Source: Paraburkholderia agricolaris
Lineage (GTDB): Bacteria; Pseudomonadota; Gammaproteobacteria; Burkholderiales; Burkholderiaceae
Length of the DNA: 64,000 bases
Direction of reading: 5' to 3'
Assembly (NCBI RefSeq): GCF_009455635.1
Contig: NZ_QPER01000002.1
Location: 186,001 to 250,000, forward strand
In this document: piece after piece, positions 1 to 8,688 of the stretch
Layout: each line of letters opens with the position of its first letter
How positions within the stretch are numbered: position 1 is the stretch's first letter
The notes under the pieces: generated by a model
Told to the model about the DNA's origin: nothing
Seen by the model: only the letters and a program-made list of their open reading frames with translations
The model's database searches: none
Translations under genes and position numbers: made by a program

Positions 1-97
1 TTTCGATGCCGAGTTCACGCAGCAGTTGCAGCAGGCGCACGCCGTATGTGAAACCGGACGCGCCGCTGATGCCGACTACGAGTCGCCGCGGGGTCAT
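1..97 (-). CDS. UbiX-like flavin prenyltransferase, N-terminal part (runs off window)
   Basis: The first 32 residues are visible and begin [20 protein letters not shown], the nucleotide-binding start typical of UbiX/Pad1 flavin prenyltransferases (GxSGASG). This family attaches dimethylallyl phosphate to FMN to make the prenyl-FMN cofactor required by UbiD enzymes. Its ATG (95-97) overlaps the TGA of the upstream UbiD gene in an ATGA junction, so the two are translationally coupled, which supports the assignment. The rest of the gene lies outside the window, so catalytic residues further along cannot be checked. Confidence 0.85.
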   Translation of the reverse strand, partial: MTPRRLVVGISGASGFTYGVRLLQLLRELGIE

Positions 98-1491
98 TTT
101 TGGGCTCCGGCGGTGGCATGGGCCAGAATCTCAACCGCGTGTTGCGCGGCGCGCTCGCTGATCTTCGCGCGAATGCCGTCGAAATGAGAGCCGCGTGTCG
201 CGTCGATACCCATGCGCGACGTGGTGCCCGCCGCGGACGATGACGGATCGAGCGGACTGCCCGGCAGACCGTCGACGATAAACACGTCCTGATGCGGCTG
301 GAAATGTGTGGCAATGGCCCACAGCACTTGAGAATCGTTGGTGATGTCGATATCGCTATCCACCGCCACTACATTCTTCAGATACGGGTCCCAGCCGAGC
401 AACGCGAGCATGATCTGGCGTGCTTCGCCATCGCGCGTCTGATTCAGCGCGACATAGCAGTGAAAATGCGTGCCCGAGTTTGGATAATGCAGCGCAGTGA
501 CCGAAGGAAAGCGCGCCTTCAGTTTCTCGCTCATTTCCGCTTCGCGCGGCAAACGGGCCAGCGTCAGATGCTCGGCGTACGGGCCGCCTACGACATCGAC
601 GAGCCATGCATCGTTGCGCCGCATCATCGTGTCGACGCGCAGCACATTGTTGGTCGAGCGGTCTGATGAATAGCCGGTGAATTCGCCGAACGGACCTTCT
701 TCCGCATGAGCGTCGGGATCGATCGTGCCTTCCAGAACAAATTCGGCTGAAGCGGGAACGCCGATTCCATAGCGTGGCGTGCGGACCAGTTCCAGCGGCG
801 CACCGAACAATCCCCCTGCAATCGTGCGTTCATCCGTGCCGAAAGGCACGCGCGCCGCGGCGGCCAGCATGAACAACGGATGGGCGCCGATCACCATCGC
901 AACTTTCAATGTGTCGCCGCGCGCTTTGGCGGTTTGCAGCATGCGCCAGAGGTGGCCGCGCGAATGCAGGCTTGTTGCCAGCGCATTGCGGGCATGGCGC
1001 ATCGAACGGTGATAGCTCAGGTTCGCGACGCCCGTTACCGGATCTTCGGCGATGATCACCGCGTTGGTGATATATGGGCCACGATCGGTATCGAAGTGGC
1101 GGATCATCGGCAGTTGCGCGAGATCGACGGCATCGCCTTCGATAACCTGATCGAGAATGGGACCGGTCGGAACATAAACCGGTGCGATAGGAGCGTTCGC
1201 ACGCTGCTGGTACGCGTCGAATAAGCCCGACGCATCGACGTCGAACAAACGGCCAATGCGTGTGCGTGAAGCGAAGAAGTTGGTGACCAGCGGCGTCGCG
1301 ATACCGTCGACTTTCTCACAGATCAACATGTCGTGCCGCCCGCGCGCGGCCAATTCAGCGACGATAGCGGTGACGTCCTGATCCGCCGCCAATGGTTGCT
1401 TGATAGTCAGTACGTCGTCGGGAAACTGCTCGCGATACGCTTGTGCGAAGCGATGAAAATCCTGCGTGGCGCGGAAGAGGTTATCCGCCAT
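94..1491 (-). CDS. UbiD family (prenyl-FMN dependent) decarboxylase
   Basis: The 465-residue protein is full length for the UbiD family, which reversibly decarboxylates aromatic or alpha,beta-unsaturated acids with prenyl-FMN. The motif [11 protein letters not shown] at about residues 264-274 carries the two conserved glutamates, and an arginine-rich stretch ([10 protein letters not shown], 160-169) could supply the third member of the E-R-E network. The start at 1491 has GGAG a few bases upstream. It is third in a leftward operon after two amidohydrolases (91-bp gap) and is coupled to the following UbiX gene. The substrate cannot be read from sequence; a hydroxy-arylic or heteroaromatic acid is likely from the neighbours. 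Confidence 0.9.
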   Translation of the reverse strand: MADNLFRATQDFHRFAQAYREQFPDDVLTIKQPLAADQDVTAIVAELAARGRHDMLICEKVDGIATPLVTNFFASRTRIGRLFDVDASGLFDAYQQRANAPIAPVYVPTGPILDQVIEGDAVDLAQLPMIRHFDTDRGPYITNAVIIAEDPVTGVANLSYHRSMRHARNALATSLHSRGHLWRMLQTAKARGDTLKVAMVIGAHPLFMLAAAARVPFGTDERTIAGGLFGAPLELVRTPRYGIGVPASAEFVLEGTIDPDAHAEEGPFGEFTGYSSDRSTNNVLRVDTMMRRNDAWLVDVVGGPYAEHLTLARLPREAEMSEKLKARFPSVTALHYPNSGTHFHCYVALNQTRDGEARQIMLALLGWDPYLKNVVAVDSDIDITNDSQVLWAIATHFQPHQDVFIVDGLPGSPLDPSSSAAGTTSRMGIDATRGSHFDGIRAKISERAAQHAVEILAHATAGAQK

Positions 1492-1582
1492 AGTGAACTC
1501 CGTCGAAAGCGGAATGTTTGGAGTGGCAGGCGCGGGGTGAACCGCGCCTGCCGTGCAGCAAGCGCTAAACGTATTGAGCGCG

Positions 1583-2509
1583 TTAAGCAGGCTGCGTTAC
1601 GTCATTCACGTAGGTCGCTTTCAAACGCTTCTCTGCTTCAGCCAGATCCTTCGGCGGCTTGGTCGGCTCGATACCGACCAGACGGGCGATGTTGTTGCCC
1701 ATATAGTCTTCGAGACCGTCCTCATCCAGATCCATGCCTTGCGGCGCAGGCCCGCACAACATTTCGAGTTCGCGCAGCCACATACCCGGCTCGTTCGGCG
1801 GTGAATCGGTGCCGAACACGATCTTGTTGCGCGGCAGTTCACGAGCGAATTCGACGATGCGCGACTGATAGCACCAACCCGATTCGCAGTACACGTTCGG
1901 CGTATCCATCGCCATCCAGAAGGCTTCGAACGAGTAATTGCCACCCGTTTGAATCCCGAAGTGACCGATGATGAAGTTCACCATCGGGAATTCGCGGATG
2001 ATCGGATAGAACTGCGTCGGAATCGTGTACGGTCCGTCGCCGGTGTGAATCAGCACCACCACGCCAAGCTCCGCGCACTTCTTCATTGCCGGACGCAGCC
2101 AGTCGAGCGCGCGATCCGGCCGATAGCCGTGCATGTTCGCGTGCAGCTTGAGCATCTTGAAGCCGTACTCCTTCACGTGGAATTCGAGTTCGGCCGCGCC
2201 GTTTTCCGGACCCCAACGCGGGTTGTACGTGAAGTTGCCGATAAAGCGATCGGGGTACTTCTGCGTCAGCTCGGCGATATACGACATGTAATCGCGAATG
2301 CCTTCACGGCCGCGGCGATTGCCGTCGCGATAGCCGGTGTTGCCGGGCGGCGGCTGAATGAAGCCCATGTCGATACGGCGGGGCTTACCGTTGATGATGT
2401 ACGGACCGTCCATCATCTTCAGCAGGCGTTCACCGGTGAACGGCTCGCCGGTATGGCGCCACGCTTCGTCGACGAGATTGGTCGGGTGCAGATGGGTATC
2501 GATGATCAT
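1583..2509 (-). CDS. Amidohydrolase family protein, metal motif intact (ACMSD/resorcylate decarboxylase-like)
   Basis: This 308-residue protein begins MIIDTHLHPTNLVDEAW, so the metal-binding HxH motif (H6, H8) is present at the end of strand 1. Further candidate ligands are the histidine in LIHTGDG, the histidine in GHFG and the aspartate in GTDSPP. This is the amidohydrolase_2 fold used by metal-dependent nonoxidative decarboxylases and related hydrolases. The ATG (2507-2509) overlaps the stop codon of the upstream sister gene, giving translational coupling. A longer in-frame extension upstream would run inside the sister gene and is rejected. The reaction is unknown; decarboxylation or hydrolysis of a ring-cleavage product are both possible. 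Confidence 0.88.
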   Translation of the reverse strand: MIIDTHLHPTNLVDEAWRHTGEPFTGERLLKMMDGPYIINGKPRRIDMGFIQPPPGNTGYRDGNRRGREGIRDYMSYIAELTQKYPDRFIGNFTYNPRWGPENGAAELEFHVKEYGFKMLKLHANMHGYRPDRALDWLRPAMKKCAELGVVVLIHTGDGPYTIPTQFYPIIREFPMVNFIIGHFGIQTGGNYSFEAFWMAMDTPNVYCESGWCYQSRIVEFARELPRNKIVFGTDSPPNEPGMWLRELEMLCGPAPQGMDLDEDGLEDYMGNNIARLVGIEPTKPPKDLAEAEKRLKATYVNDVTQPA

Positions 2510-3474
2510 CAGCGGGCTCCTGCGTAGGCTGCTTGAGATGCCTGGGCGGCGTGCTTCTGCGACGCGGCGGCATGGTGTTTCAGATAGGCTTGCGCTTCTT
2601 CGACGCTTCGCGGCGGCGCGCTCGGCTCGATGCCGATCATGCGTGCGAGGTTGTTGCCGAGGTAATCCTCGAGCGTGTCTTCGTCGAGATTCAGGCCTTG
2701 CGGCGGCTCGTGGCACAACACTTCGAGCAAACGCAGCCACATGCCCGGTTCGTTCGGCGGCGTATCCGAGCCGTAGAGAATCTTGTGCGTCGGCAGCACC
2801 TTCGCGAATTCGACGATCCGCGATTGCAGACACCAACTCGATTCGCAATACACGTTCGGCGTATCGAGCGCCATTTGATACGGCTCGAAGCAATACACGC
2901 CACCCGTCTGCACACCGAAGTGCGCCATGATGAAATTCACCGACGGGAATTCGCGAATCAACGGATACCATTCGCTCGGAATGCTGTACGGACCGTCGCC
3001 GGTGTGCAGCTTCACGAGCAGGCCCAGGTCGGCGCACTTACGCAATGCGGGACGCAGCCAGTCGAGCGCGCGGTCGGGACGATACGCATGCATGTTGGCC
3101 TGTAACTGCACCATCTTGAAGCCGTGTTCCTTCGCGTAGAACTCGATTGCTTCGGCGCCGTTCTCCGGGCCGCAACGCGGGTTGTAGACGAAGCAACCGA
3201 TCAGACGGTCCGGGTACTTTTGCGTCATTTCGACGGTGTACGCCATGTAGTCGTCGATCGACTCGCGGCCCGAGCGATTGCCGTCGGTCCACGTATAGAT
3301 CGTGTTGCCTTGCGGCGGCTGGATGAATGCCTTGTCGATGCGGCGCGGCTTGCCGTTGATGAGGTACGGGCCGTCCATTGTTGCGATCAGACGCTCGCCG
3401 GTAAATGGCTCGCCGTCGTGGCGCCAGGCGAGGTCGACCAGATTGGTCGGATAACAGCTGGTGTCGATGATCAT
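2509..3474 (-). CDS. Amidohydrolase family paralogue lacking the HxH metal motif
   Basis: The 321-residue product aligns with the downstream sister gene along nearly its whole length, with most positions identical by eye. It starts MIIDTSCYPTNLV, so the usual His-x-His is replaced by Ser-Cys-Tyr. The later motifs LHTGDG, AHFG and GSDTPP are kept. It also has an alanine-rich C-terminal tail of about 20 residues that the sister lacks. The start is set by AAGGAG upstream of the ATG at 3472-3474. It is first in the operon. It may be a catalytically impaired partner subunit of the sister enzyme or may bind metal differently; neither is shown by sequence alone. Confidence 0.87.
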   Translation of the reverse strand: MIIDTSCYPTNLVDLAWRHDGEPFTGERLIATMDGPYLINGKPRRIDKAFIQPPQGNTIYTWTDGNRSGRESIDDYMAYTVEMTQKYPDRLIGCFVYNPRCGPENGAEAIEFYAKEHGFKMVQLQANMHAYRPDRALDWLRPALRKCADLGLLVKLHTGDGPYSIPSEWYPLIREFPSVNFIMAHFGVQTGGVYCFEPYQMALDTPNVYCESSWCLQSRIVEFAKVLPTHKILYGSDTPPNEPGMWLRLLEVLCHEPPQGLNLDEDTLEDYLGNNLARMIGIEPSAPPRSVEEAQAYLKHHAAASQKHAAQASQAAYAGAR

Positions 3475-3716
3475 GTACTCGATCTCCTTGAGAGGAACTG
3501 GTGTATCCAGTTGCCGGATCGCGGGCAGGCGCATCGATGGAACGGAGCCCAGACAGGCTTGCCCATGCGGCCCTTTGCAAGGCGCCATTTTTGTGCGCCT
3601 TCCCCTCGCCGGCATCGAGTGTCACACTGATGTGCACTGCTGCTTGCGATGCAGTCTCACAAGATAAAAACGCTCTGTACAATATTTTTTAACCACGATC
3701 TTGATACGTTCCCGAT
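3475..3716. promoter_or_regulatory. Divergent control region between decarboxylase operon and LysR gene
   Basis: This 242-bp gap separates the leftward decarboxylase operon from the rightward LysR gene and must hold both promoters. A perfect inverted repeat, ACTGC-N10-GCAGT, lies at 3636-3655 and is a candidate regulator binding site. A TACAAT box at 3678-3683 followed by a T-run could be a -10 element for the LysR gene, but no convincing -35 is correctly spaced. The operator assignment is an inference from position and symmetry. Confidence 0.4.
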
Positions 3717-4622
3717 ATGGACATCCGGCTGTTGCGTTACTTCGCGGTACTTGCCGACGAACTGCATTTCGGCCGGGCAGCCGCACGGCTGCACATTTCG
3801 CAGCCGCCTCTCAGCCAGCAGATTCGCATCCTCGAAGAGGAGATGGGCACCGCGTTGTTCATGCGCTCGCAGCACCGTGTCGAACTCACTGAGGCAGGGA
3901 AAACACTTAAGGAGCAGGTGCCGTTGATCTTCGCGCAGTTCGAACGCGCGATCGATCTGACGCGTTGCGCGGGACGTGGCGAAGTGGGCAGTCTCGAGAT
4001 CGGCATCATCAGCTCGGCGATGGTCGAGCCGATTCCGCACGCACTACGGGTATTTGCGGAGAAGCATCCGCAAGTGCAGTGGACGCTGCATGAGATGACG
4101 CCTGCCGCGCAGATTCTCGCGCTCAAGGAGCGGCGCCTGGATGTGTGTTTCTTCCGCGTGTCGCACGAGGACCCGGAGATTCGCAGCGAAGTGGTGATGC
4201 GCGAATCGGCGGTGGTGGCGCTGCCGTTAGGGCATCGGCTTGCTGCGCGTGAGGAGATCGCGTTGCGCGAGTTGGAGACCGAGCGGTTTGTGTCGTTTGG
4301 TTTGCGGCAGTCGCAGCTTGCGCGCTTTCTGCAGGACTGTTGTGTGGAGGCAGGGTTTACACCGCAGATCGAGCAGGAGGTGGTCGAGGTGCACACGCTG
4401 CTTTGTCTGGTGCGTGAAGGCCTGGGCGTGGCGCTGCTGCCTTCGTCGGCGCGGCAATTGACGACCGGTGGTGTTGCTTTCGTGTCGCTTGCGGCGCCGC
4501 GTCCTGAGGTGTCGCTGCACGCGCGCTATCGTGCGGAGGACGCGTCGCCGGTACTTGCGCTGTTTCTCGACACCGTGCGCGAGGTGGCCGCTAGCATGGG
4601 CGTGAATGCACAGAGCGACTGA
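3717..4622 (+). CDS. LysR family transcriptional regulator, divergent to decarboxylase operon
   Basis: The 301-residue protein has an N-terminal winged helix-turn-helix (MDIRLLRYFAVLADELHFGR, then AARLHISQPPLSQQIRILEE), followed by a linker helix and a LysR substrate-binding domain from about residue 90. The N-terminal region resembles the BenM/CatM branch, whose members sense aromatic ring-cleavage intermediates. The gene is transcribed away from the amidohydrolase/UbiD operon with a shared 242-bp control region, so it is the likely activator of that operon. The inducer is not predictable from the sequence. Confidence 0.93.
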   Translation: MDIRLLRYFAVLADELHFGRAAARLHISQPPLSQQIRILEEEMGTALFMRSQHRVELTEAGKTLKEQVPLIFAQFERAIDLTRCAGRGEVGSLEIGIISSAMVEPIPHALRVFAEKHPQVQWTLHEMTPAAQILALKERRLDVCFFRVSHEDPEIRSEVVMRESAVVALPLGHRLAAREEIALRELETERFVSFGLRQSQLARFLQDCCVEAGFTPQIEQEVVEVHTLLCLVREGLGVALLPSSARQLTTGGVAFVSLAAPRPEVSLHARYRAEDASPVLALFLDTVREVAASMGVNAQSD

Positions 4623-4630
4623 CCGTAACG

Positions 4631-5527
4631 CTAACCCGCGACGACCGCCTGCGCGACCAGTTCGCGAATCACGTCGATCAACGGCGCGACGCGTTCAGCT
4701 TTCTCGCGCGGCCAGACGGCATACAGGTTGTAATGCGTCGGGATCTCGACTTGCGTAAGTTCGACCAGCTTCCCGGCGCGTCGCGCGTCCACTGCGAGCA
4801 GACCGCGTGCCAAACCGGCTCCCACGCCTGCGCTCGCGGCTGCAATCAGTCCGGCGGCGTTATCGAACACGGCGACGGCATCCGGCTCGACGGCGGGTAG
4901 GCCTGCCGCGGTGAGCCACGGAATCCACGAGCGTTTCGTATAGCCGAGCAAGGGTAAATCGAGCACCTGTTCAGGCGTGAGCGGCAGGCTCAGCCCGCGT
5001 GCCTCAAGAAGCGCGGGCGAACCCACGGCAGTCAACCGGTCGCCGCAGATCAGCGCGTTCTCGAAGCCGTCCCATTCTCCATACCCATACCGCAACGCAA
5101 TATCCACGCGGTCGAACGCGCTGCGCTCGTAGCGCGGCGTGGACAACACGGTGAGCGACGTGCCGCTCAATGCACCGAGCAACGCAGGCAAACGCCCCAC
5201 CAGCCAACTCTGCGCAAGCTCGGGATCGACGTCGAGCGTGATCGACTGCTTGACCGTGCGCTCTTTCACCGACGACAACGCGCGATCGATCTGCTCGAAG
5301 CCATCCGCGAGTTGGTTCGCGAACAGCACGCCCGAGTCCGTCAGCACCACGCGGCCGCTTTCGCGCACGAACAAGGGCTGCCCGACGAACTCTTCTAGCG
5401 TGCGGATCTGCTGGCTGATTGCGCTATGCGTGAGCGACAACTGGCGTGCCGCGCTCGAAAAGCTGCCGACGCGCGCCGCTTGCAGAAAGGCTTGCATCGA
5501 CTGGATGGAAGGATAGCGCTTCAGCAT
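4631..5527 (-). CDS. LysR family regulator (GcvA-like)
   Basis: The 298-residue protein carries the LysR DNA-binding head (SMQAFLQAARVGSFSSAARQ and the recognition-helix region HSAISQQIRTLEE) and a substrate-binding domain ending in a GcvA-style LYAVWPREK segment. It ends 8 bp from the end of the convergent LysR at 3717-4622 and is divergent from the molybdenum hydroxylase genes starting at 5678. The 150-bp intergenic region makes it the probable regulator of that hydroxylase operon. No effector can be assigned. Confidence 0.92.
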   Translation of the reverse strand: MLKRYPSIQSMQAFLQAARVGSFSSAARQLSLTHSAISQQIRTLEEFVGQPLFVRESGRVVLTDSGVLFANQLADGFEQIDRALSSVKERTVKQSITLDVDPELAQSWLVGRLPALLGALSGTSLTVLSTPRYERSAFDRVDIALRYGYGEWDGFENALICGDRLTAVGSPALLEARGLSLPLTPEQVLDLPLLGYTKRSWIPWLTAAGLPAVEPDAVAVFDNAAGLIAAASAGVGAGLARGLLAVDARRAGKLVELTQVEIPTHYNLYAVWPREKAERVAPLIDVIRELVAQAVVAG

Positions 5528-5677
5528 GGGTGTTAGCCGGACTTACGGGTGATGGAAGAAATCGTCGCTGGCGTTGTGCTTAACGGCTTTCAATAATGAC
5601 CGCAAGCACGCGGCCTTGGTGGCAGGCATTTCACTGCACTTCACGCCGCGCTGCACAACAACATTCAGGAGACACGC

Positions 5678-6226
5678 ATGATCGAGATCGTGGTCAACGA
5701 CACGCGGCACTCGCTCGACAATGTACCGGAAGACATGCCGCTGTTGTGGGTGTTGCGCGACCGGCTCAAATTGACCGGTACGAAATTCGGCTGTGGCGGC
5801 GGGTTTTGCGGCGCGTGTACGGTGCATCTGGAAGGCGAGGCCGTGCGCTCCTGTTTGTTGCCGATTGCCGCGGTGGCCGGCAAGCACATCACGACGATCG
5901 AAGGATTGTCGAAAGACGGCACGCACCCGCTGCAACTCGCGTGGGTGGCCGAGGACGTGCCGCAATGCGGCTACTGTCAGTCTGGTCAGTTGATGCAGGC
6001 GGCGTCGTTTCTTAAGGATAAGCCGACCGTCAACGACCAAACGATTGCCACGGCGATGTCCGGCAACATCTGTCGCTGCGGAACCTACTCGCGGATCAGG
6101 AAGGCGATCAAACGCGCGGCTTCGGGTGATGCGGCGCTGGCTTCGGTTGCGCCGTCGTGCGCGGCGGTCTGTGCCGCGGTCTCTGCCTCCGTTCCTGCCT
6201 GTGCCTCTGCTAACGAGGAGGCTTGA
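5678..6226 (+). CDS. 2Fe-2S subunit of xanthine oxidase-family molybdenum hydroxylase (isoquinoline oxidoreductase-like)
   Basis: This 182-residue subunit carries electrons from the molybdenum centre through two 2Fe-2S clusters. The plant-type cluster uses C39, C44, C47 ([12 protein letters not shown]) and C59; the second cluster uses C97, C100, C132 and C134 (QCGYCQSG and NICRCGTY). The core matches the IorA type of about 150 residues, and the remaining C-terminal tail is alanine, serine and cysteine rich and looks dispensable. The stop (6224-6226) lies one base before the start of the catalytic subunit gene, so the two are coupled. Electrons probably pass to a membrane cytochrome or another acceptor, since no FAD subunit is encoded here. 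Confidence 0.93.
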   Translation: MIEIVVNDTRHSLDNVPEDMPLLWVLRDRLKLTGTKFGCGGGFCGACTVHLEGEAVRSCLLPIAAVAGKHITTIEGLSKDGTHPLQLAWVAEDVPQCGYCQSGQLMQAASFLKDKPTVNDQTIATAMSGNICRCGTYSRIRKAIKRAASGDAALASVAPSCAAVCAAVSASVPACASANEEA

Positions 6227-6227
6227 C

Positions 6228-8501
6228 ATGCATAACGACAAGCAAGCGCTGAAAGACGCACACGGCACCGCGCGTCGGCGTTTCATCAAACAAAGCTCGG
6301 CCTTGTTGGCATCGGGTCTCGCAATCGGTTTTCAGTTACCTGAAGCATTCGCGGCCGAGGCGAACGCAAGCGGCGATCCGAAACCACAACCCGGCGAGTT
6401 CGAACCAAACGCATGGGTGCGTGTGCTGCCCGACGATACGATCAAGCTCGTGGTTCATAAACACGACTCGGGGACGGGGACGCGCACCGCGTTGGCTGCT
6501 GTGGTCGCCGAAGAACTCGATGTCGATCCGTTTCGCGTGGAGGTAATTACGCCGGAGAATCCGTTCTTCGGTGACTATATTCATCCGCTGTGGAAGGTGT
6601 TTTCGACGGGCGGCAGTACGAGCGTGTCGCTTGAGTATGAGCGCTTGCGGCGTGCCGGTGCGACTGCGCGTGCGATGTTGATTGCCGCTGCCGCGAAACA
6701 ATGGAATGTGTCGCCGTCTGCGCTCTCGACGGAGAACGGGTTTGTTGTCGATAAGGCAAGCGGCAAACGTGCGAACTACGGCTCGTTGGCGAGCGTGGCC
6801 GCGCAATTGCCCGCGCCGAAAGATGTCGCGTTGAAAGACCCGTCGCAGTTCAAGTACATCGGCAAGCTGCAGAAGAAACGCGGTGCCGATCTGAAGGCGC
6901 GAGGGGCGTTTCCGTACAGTATCGACGTGTCGTTGCCGGGCATGCTGGTCGCGGTTGTCACGCGTGCGCCGGTGATCGATGCGCGCGTGCGGAGCGTGGA
7001 TGCGAAAGCCGCGTTGGCGGTGCCGGGTGTGCGGCAGGTATTGCAGATTGCCGGCCGGCCCGATCTTCTCGGCGGGAATCAGGCGGGCGTGGCTGTGCTG
7101 GCTGATGACTATTGGTCGGCGCATCAAGGCCAGGCGGCGCTGAAGGTTGAGTGGGAAGATAGTCCGCTGGAAACTTTCGACAGCAGTACGCTCGCTGCAC
7201 GTCAGGCTGCGTGGCTCGATGATCCTGTCGCGCATGTCGTGCCGACGATTCAGACCGGCGACGCGAAGACTGCATGGCCCCATGGTGCAAAGGTGATCGA
7301 GGCGTCGTATTCGATGCCCTATAAGGCGCAAAACGCGCTTGAGCCGATCAATGTCACTGCGTGGGCGAAGGACGGGCGCATTGAGTATTGGGGCGGCTTG
7401 CAGGTGCCTTCTACGGTGCAGGAAGCGGCCGAGGTGATCGGCGGCATTCCTGCTGAGCGCGTCGTGCTGCATGAGCTTGTGTCGGGTGGCAGCTTCGGTT
7501 CGCGTGAATCGAAGTACTGGCTGTTCGAAGTGACGTGGCTTGCGTTGAAAGTCGGTAAGCCGGTCAAGCTGATGAATAGTCGCGAAGATGAAATGCGCGC
7601 GCTCTTTTATCACTCGGCAAGTTATCACCGTGCCAAAGCTGCGTTTGATGCGCATGGCAATCTCACGACGTTGCAGTTGCGCGCCGTGATGCCCGCTTCG
7701 CCGGAACAATGGGAGCCGGGGTATTTCGATCGTCCTGATCGGATGGACTACAGCACCACCGAAGCGATCAGCAAGTACGAGTTCGCTTACGATGCGCCGC
7801 ACGTCGACATTGGTTGGGTGCGTCATGAGACCGGTGTGCCGACCGGCTGGTATCGCGCAGTGAGTTATATCCCGAACGTGTTCGCGGTGGAGTCTTTCAT
7901 GGATGAGGCCGCGCATGCCGCGCAGCGCGATCCGATTGAGTTCCGGCTCGCGTATATGAAGGACCCGCGGCACAAGGCGGTGTTGCGCGAGGCGGCGGAG
8001 CGGGCCGGCTGGGGGAAAGCGTTGCCTGCGGGTACGGCGTTGGGTGTCGCGACGAATCAGGCGTATAGCAGCTACGTTGCGGTGGTGGCGCGGGTTGTGC
8101 GGAAGGGCGATGCGGTTGTGGTTGAGAAGCTGACCTGTGTGGCGGATTGCGGGCTGGCTGTGTCGCCGGGTGGGGTTGAAGAACAGTTGTATGGCGGGCT
8201 GATGTGGGGGCTAGGGCACGCGACGGCGGATCGCATCGATATTCGGCATGGGCAGGTGGAGCAGAAGAATTTTGATTCGTATCGCGTGATGCGGATGAGT
8301 GATATGCCGGAGGTTGATATTTTGATCGTGCAAGGGGATATGGCTAAGCCTGGAGGTGTTGGCGAGTTGTCGAGTCCTTCGGTGGCGCCTGCGGTGGCTA
8401 ATGCGGTGTTCAGGTTGACGGGGAGGAGGGTTAGGGAGACGCCGTTTGAACTTGATAAGGTGGCGGTGGAGGGGAGGGGTGGTGGGAAGGGGAGGGGGTG
8501 A
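6228..8501 (+). CDS. Molybdopterin-binding catalytic subunit of xanthine oxidase-family hydroxylase (IorB-like), Tat-exported
   Basis: The protein is 757 residues from the ATG at 6228, which follows GAGGAG and lies next to the stop of the 2Fe-2S subunit gene. A twin-arginine signal (ARRRFIKQSSALLASGL, from about residue 15, cleavage near AFA) indicates folded export with bound cofactor. The aldehyde oxidase/xanthine dehydrogenase molybdopterin domains follow, and GGVGELS near residue 713 holds the glutamate expected for base catalysis. This two-subunit design fits isoquinoline 1-oxidoreductase or periplasmic aldehyde dehydrogenases. The last 20 codons are extremely G-rich and encode a VEGRGGGKGRG tail, unlike the rest of the gene. 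The substrate is unknown. Confidence 0.9.
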   Translation: MHNDKQALKDAHGTARRRFIKQSSALLASGLAIGFQLPEAFAAEANASGDPKPQPGEFEPNAWVRVLPDDTIKLVVHKHDSGTGTRTALAAVVAEELDVDPFRVEVITPENPFFGDYIHPLWKVFSTGGSTSVSLEYERLRRAGATARAMLIAAAAKQWNVSPSALSTENGFVVDKASGKRANYGSLASVAAQLPAPKDVALKDPSQFKYIGKLQKKRGADLKARGAFPYSIDVSLPGMLVAVVTRAPVIDARVRSVDAKAALAVPGVRQVLQIAGRPDLLGGNQAGVAVLADDYWSAHQGQAALKVEWEDSPLETFDSSTLAARQAAWLDDPVAHVVPTIQTGDAKTAWPHGAKVIEASYSMPYKAQNALEPINVTAWAKDGRIEYWGGLQVPSTVQEAAEVIGGIPAERVVLHELVSGGSFGSRESKYWLFEVTWLALKVGKPVKLMNSREDEMRALFYHSASYHRAKAAFDAHGNLTTLQLRAVMPASPEQWEPGYFDRPDRMDYSTTEAISKYEFAYDAPHVDIGWVRHETGVPTGWYRAVSYIPNVFAVESFMDEAAHAAQRDPIEFRLAYMKDPRHKAVLREAAERAGWGKALPAGTALGVATNQAYSSYVAVVARVVRKGDAVVVEKLTCVADCGLAVSPGGVEEQLYGGLMWGLGHATADRIDIRHGQVEQKNFDSYRVMRMSDMPEVDILIVQGDMAKPGGVGELSSPSVAPAVANAVFRLTGRRVRETPFELDKVAVEGRGGGKGRG
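8471..8498 (+). other. G-quadruplex-prone G-tract at the 3' end of the hydroxylase gene
   Basis: Five runs of three to five guanines with linkers of one to four bases (GGGG-A-GGGG, TGGT, GGG-AA-GGGG-A-GGGGG) occupy the last coding bases before the TGA at 8499-8501. A second, looser run set lies at 8420-8436. This satisfies the usual sequence rule for an intramolecular G-quadruplex in the coding strand and hence in the mRNA. A function in termination or mRNA stability is only a possibility. Confidence 0.6.
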
Positions 8502-8680
8502 GTGAGTGGGGACGGGGCGGTCTCGCCGGCCGTCCCGGGACGCGGTGGCGTTGGGTCTTGGGGTTGAGTATTGGGAGTTTGCAGGTCAGTCTTTGCGGAC
8601 ATTAGCGAGTTGCCTTGACACGACTGCTCGCGAATGCAGAACGGCCGTTCGATCAGATCCATCGAAGAGCGGCTGGTACT

Positions 8681-8688
8681 GGCCTCGA
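8681..8688 (+). repeat. Target-site duplication, left copy
   Basis: The octamer GGCCTCGA directly borders the left end of the insertion sequence and is repeated exactly at 10032-10039 on the other side. Confidence 0.85.

Noticed and set aside
1949..2527. Open frames on the plus strand across both amidohydrolases
   Set aside because: They mirror conserved coding sequence on the minus strand and have no independent signals.
6336..7973. A 545-codon open frame opposite the molybdenum hydroxylase gene
   Set aside because: The composition is arginine/histidine rich and lacks any motif, while the other strand encodes a clear hydroxylase.
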